The position numbers and the translations under genes are program-made. This document shows positions 44,711-46,263 of a stretch of 46,263 nucleotides of DNA, one piece after another. Source of the DNA: Chara braunii (taxonomy: Eukaryota > Streptophyta > Charophyceae > Charales > Characeae); contig BFEA01000226.1 in the NCBI GenBank assembly GCA_003427395.1, positions 1,609,639 to 1,655,901 of the forward strand. Direction: 5' to 3'. The notes under the pieces are model-generated. The model made no database searches. It was not told where the DNA came from and saw only the letters and a list, made by a program, of their open reading frames with translations. The first letter of the stretch is position 1. Every line of letters begins with the position of its first letter.

Positions 44711-44808
44711 GTCGAAAGGCAAAAATATTCGACTGCCAAATTCTGACAGCCTCCCTTCGACATCCACACCGCCCTGTAGAGTGGACGCACTCGTGAATGC
44801 GAGATGAA

Positions 44809-44931
44809 GGGCCTCGTTCGACACCACTCTCGAAATGTGCAAAATGAGAATGAACTTCGTCCTAGAACATGGCCACATGCACCGCCACATTTTTGTCTTT
44901 TCCACGTTTCGGGAGTGGTGGGGCGAGGCCC
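44809..44931 (+). mobile_element. MITE, GGGCCTCG family (123 bp)
   Basis: Terminal inverted repeats run GGGCCTCGTTCGACACCACT against AGTGGTGGGGCGAGGCCC, about 27 bp with mismatches. GAA flanks it on both sides (44806-44808, 44932-44934), a 3-bp target duplication. TIR length and a 3-bp duplication recall PIF/Harbinger MITEs, but the target is not TTA/TAA, so the superfamily is open. Confidence 0.75.
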
Positions 44932-45335
44932 GAAAAAACAAGAGCGCGCCTTTCCCAATTTTTTTTTTTTTTTCGGGAAAAGGCTGAGATTTCCATTATC
45001 AAAGTACAGAACTTTGAGGCCGGGAATCCTCAACAAACAACCCGGGATGAACAGCACCAGGCTCGTTGCCCAGCTCTAGTTTTCCAGTCAGTGAGCAGCT
45101 TAGGCTACGCTAGCTGTACTGATTTAACATCTGTCGAGCTCCCTGCTCTTCAAAAGGACCCCCTCCCCTAAATCACCCCACCCGCCAACTAAGAGAAAAA
45201 CAAAAGAGAAAAGAAATAAACAAGCCTTTCCCAATTTCGACAGGCTGTGTGGCCAAGAGAAAACTATCGAAAATCGCGTTTTCGACAGTGATGAGTCGAG
45301 GCCCTGTGAGCCCTATGTGCCCGCCATTTCACATT

Positions 45336-45457
45336 GGGCCTCGCTGCTCTACTCTCGAAATGTGCAAAACGAGAGTGAATCTTCGGCTAGAATATGGAAA
45401 GATACACCGGCAATATTTTTGTCTTTTGTGCATGTCGAGAGTAGTGCAGCGAGGCCC
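45336..45457 (+). mobile_element. MITE, GGGCCTCG family (122 bp), best copy
   Basis: Near-perfect terminal inverted repeats of 27 bp (GGGCCTCGCTGCTCTACTCT against AGTAGTGCAGCGAGGCCC; two mismatches). ATT flanks both ends (45333-45335, 45458-45460). Non-coding. Reference copy for the fragments at 26205, 27601-28255 and 44620. Confidence 0.85.
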
Positions 45458-45484
45458 ATTCACACACATGTGATGGGTAGGTGA

Positions 45485-45598
45485 GTGCTCCGGGGAAGGT
45501 CCCATTTTACACGAATTAAGCGATACTGACCGTAGATAGCAAAGATCAACGGCCAGAATCTCTTAATCCGTGCAAGTGGGACCTTGACCCCGGGGAGA
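45485..45598. mobile_element. Second MITE family, long-hairpin type (about 114 bp)
   Basis: GTGCTCCGGGGAAGGTCCCA and following bases (45485-45520) are the near reverse complement of 45562-45598, giving arms of about 35 bp with a few mismatches and a 41-base loop. Target-site duplication not clear. Starts only 28 bases after the previous MITE. Confidence 0.75.
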
Positions 45599-46232
45599 CC
45601 CTTAGGTCATACTCCACATCAGCACTCCACATCAGCAATTTCCAAAATGCATCAGACCAATTTCGGTCCGGCCAGACCTGTATGCATCTGGCCGCAATTC
45701 CGTCCCGAGATAAGTGAAAAATGTCCTACAGTAGTACCATAGCAGTGTGAGTATGCCCCTATTTTTTCATTTACTAACTGTGATTATCGACAGCTCATGA
45801 GTAGGTGCACCATGGAGGCACATGGGCTTCGGGAAAAAAAAATGTAGGCTTGAAAAAAAAAAAAAAAAAAAAATGTCGGCCACATGGTCTTAGCGAAAAA
45901 TGTAGACCACGAGTCTATTTTGCCACTGGCGCCAAGAGTCGCGCGTTTTCAGTGCTGAGAGAAGATCGACGTGTTCGCTTGCCCATTCCTTGTCGTTTCT
46001 CTCTCGACCTATTATGCCAGGTCGACGTACTGCTTCGCCATAGCCGGTGAACACCGCGCCTGCACACGTACGTTTTTTTTTTTTTTTTTTTTGTCTTTTT
46101 TTAATACACGTACGTTTCGATCGTACGCAATCGCGATCCATCCATGAGTGCCAGAGTAGCTGTTGCCAAAGATTTTCCTGCCCCATGAACAGTAGAATAG
46201 GCGTTTTTCATAAGGTGTTCATACAGAAACGC
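45599..46232. other. Low-complexity, gene-free stretch
   Basis: Direct repeat CTCCACATCAGCA at about 45611 and 45624, A runs at 45832 and 45855-45873, and a T run at about 46071-46092 flanked on both sides by CACGTACGTTT. Nothing coding. Confidence 0.5.
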
Positions 46233-46263
46233 GCGCGCACGTGTGTGTGTGTGTGTGTGTGTG
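46233..46263. repeat. (CG)n/(GT)n microsatellite at the window end
   Basis: A CGCG tract followed by GT repeats runs to the last base, mirroring the start of the window. Confidence 0.95.

Overview
The window looks like a gene-poor, repeat-saturated piece of a land-plant nuclear genome. I base this on a plant-type L1 LINE (DUF4283-like ORF1, zf-RVT C-terminus, poly(A) tail), a tRNA-derived SINE, several MITE families, a plant-type U6 snRNA pseudogene, a retrozyme-like hammerhead ribozyme and many long microsatellites. I recognise no intact host gene and cannot name the species. Most long open frames are chance products of microsatellites, N runs or adaptor sequence.

Layout. (1) 1-6378: microsatellites, a minus-strand end fragment of a large TG...CA element (here 'element E') ending at 934, then about 5.4 kb with one decayed, unrecognised reading frame. 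(2) 6379-25506: a roughly palindromic block. A minus-strand copy of E (6379-11414) abuts a minus-strand copy of a structured-RNA element (here 'element F', 11415-12300). Across a messy centre lie a plus-strand F (16937-18100) and a plus-strand E (about 18370-25506). The centre holds a minisatellite, a mate-pair adaptor and a 744-base N gap. (3) 25507-28665: a SINE, MITE debris and a microsatellite field with four copies of a hairpin unit. (4) 28675-44144: an L1-type LINE of about 7.9 kb flanked by a 9-bp direct repeat, split by a 7,585-bp third copy of E (34047-41631) inserted inside the reverse-transcriptase 'QGCPL' motif. (5) 44156-46263: MITEs and low-complexity sequence.

Notable biology. 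All three E copies carry an array of short hairpins. The loop is conserved (about CATTCGTCTTAGAAACAAT), but the 6-9 bp stems differ from unit to unit and copy to copy while staying complementary. This is covariation and implies selection on a folded nucleic acid. Element F has a canonical hammerhead core at its gap-proximal end, a run of perfect hairpins, and on the opposite strand Pol III-like A and B boxes spaced like those of the SINE. A hammerhead relic lies directly beside an antisense U6 pseudogene in the third E copy.

Assembly warning. Two 37-38 bp Nextera junction adaptors (16060-16097 and 31400-31436) remain in the sequence. Each is flanked by a partial duplication, so contiguity there, and across the N gap, should not be trusted.
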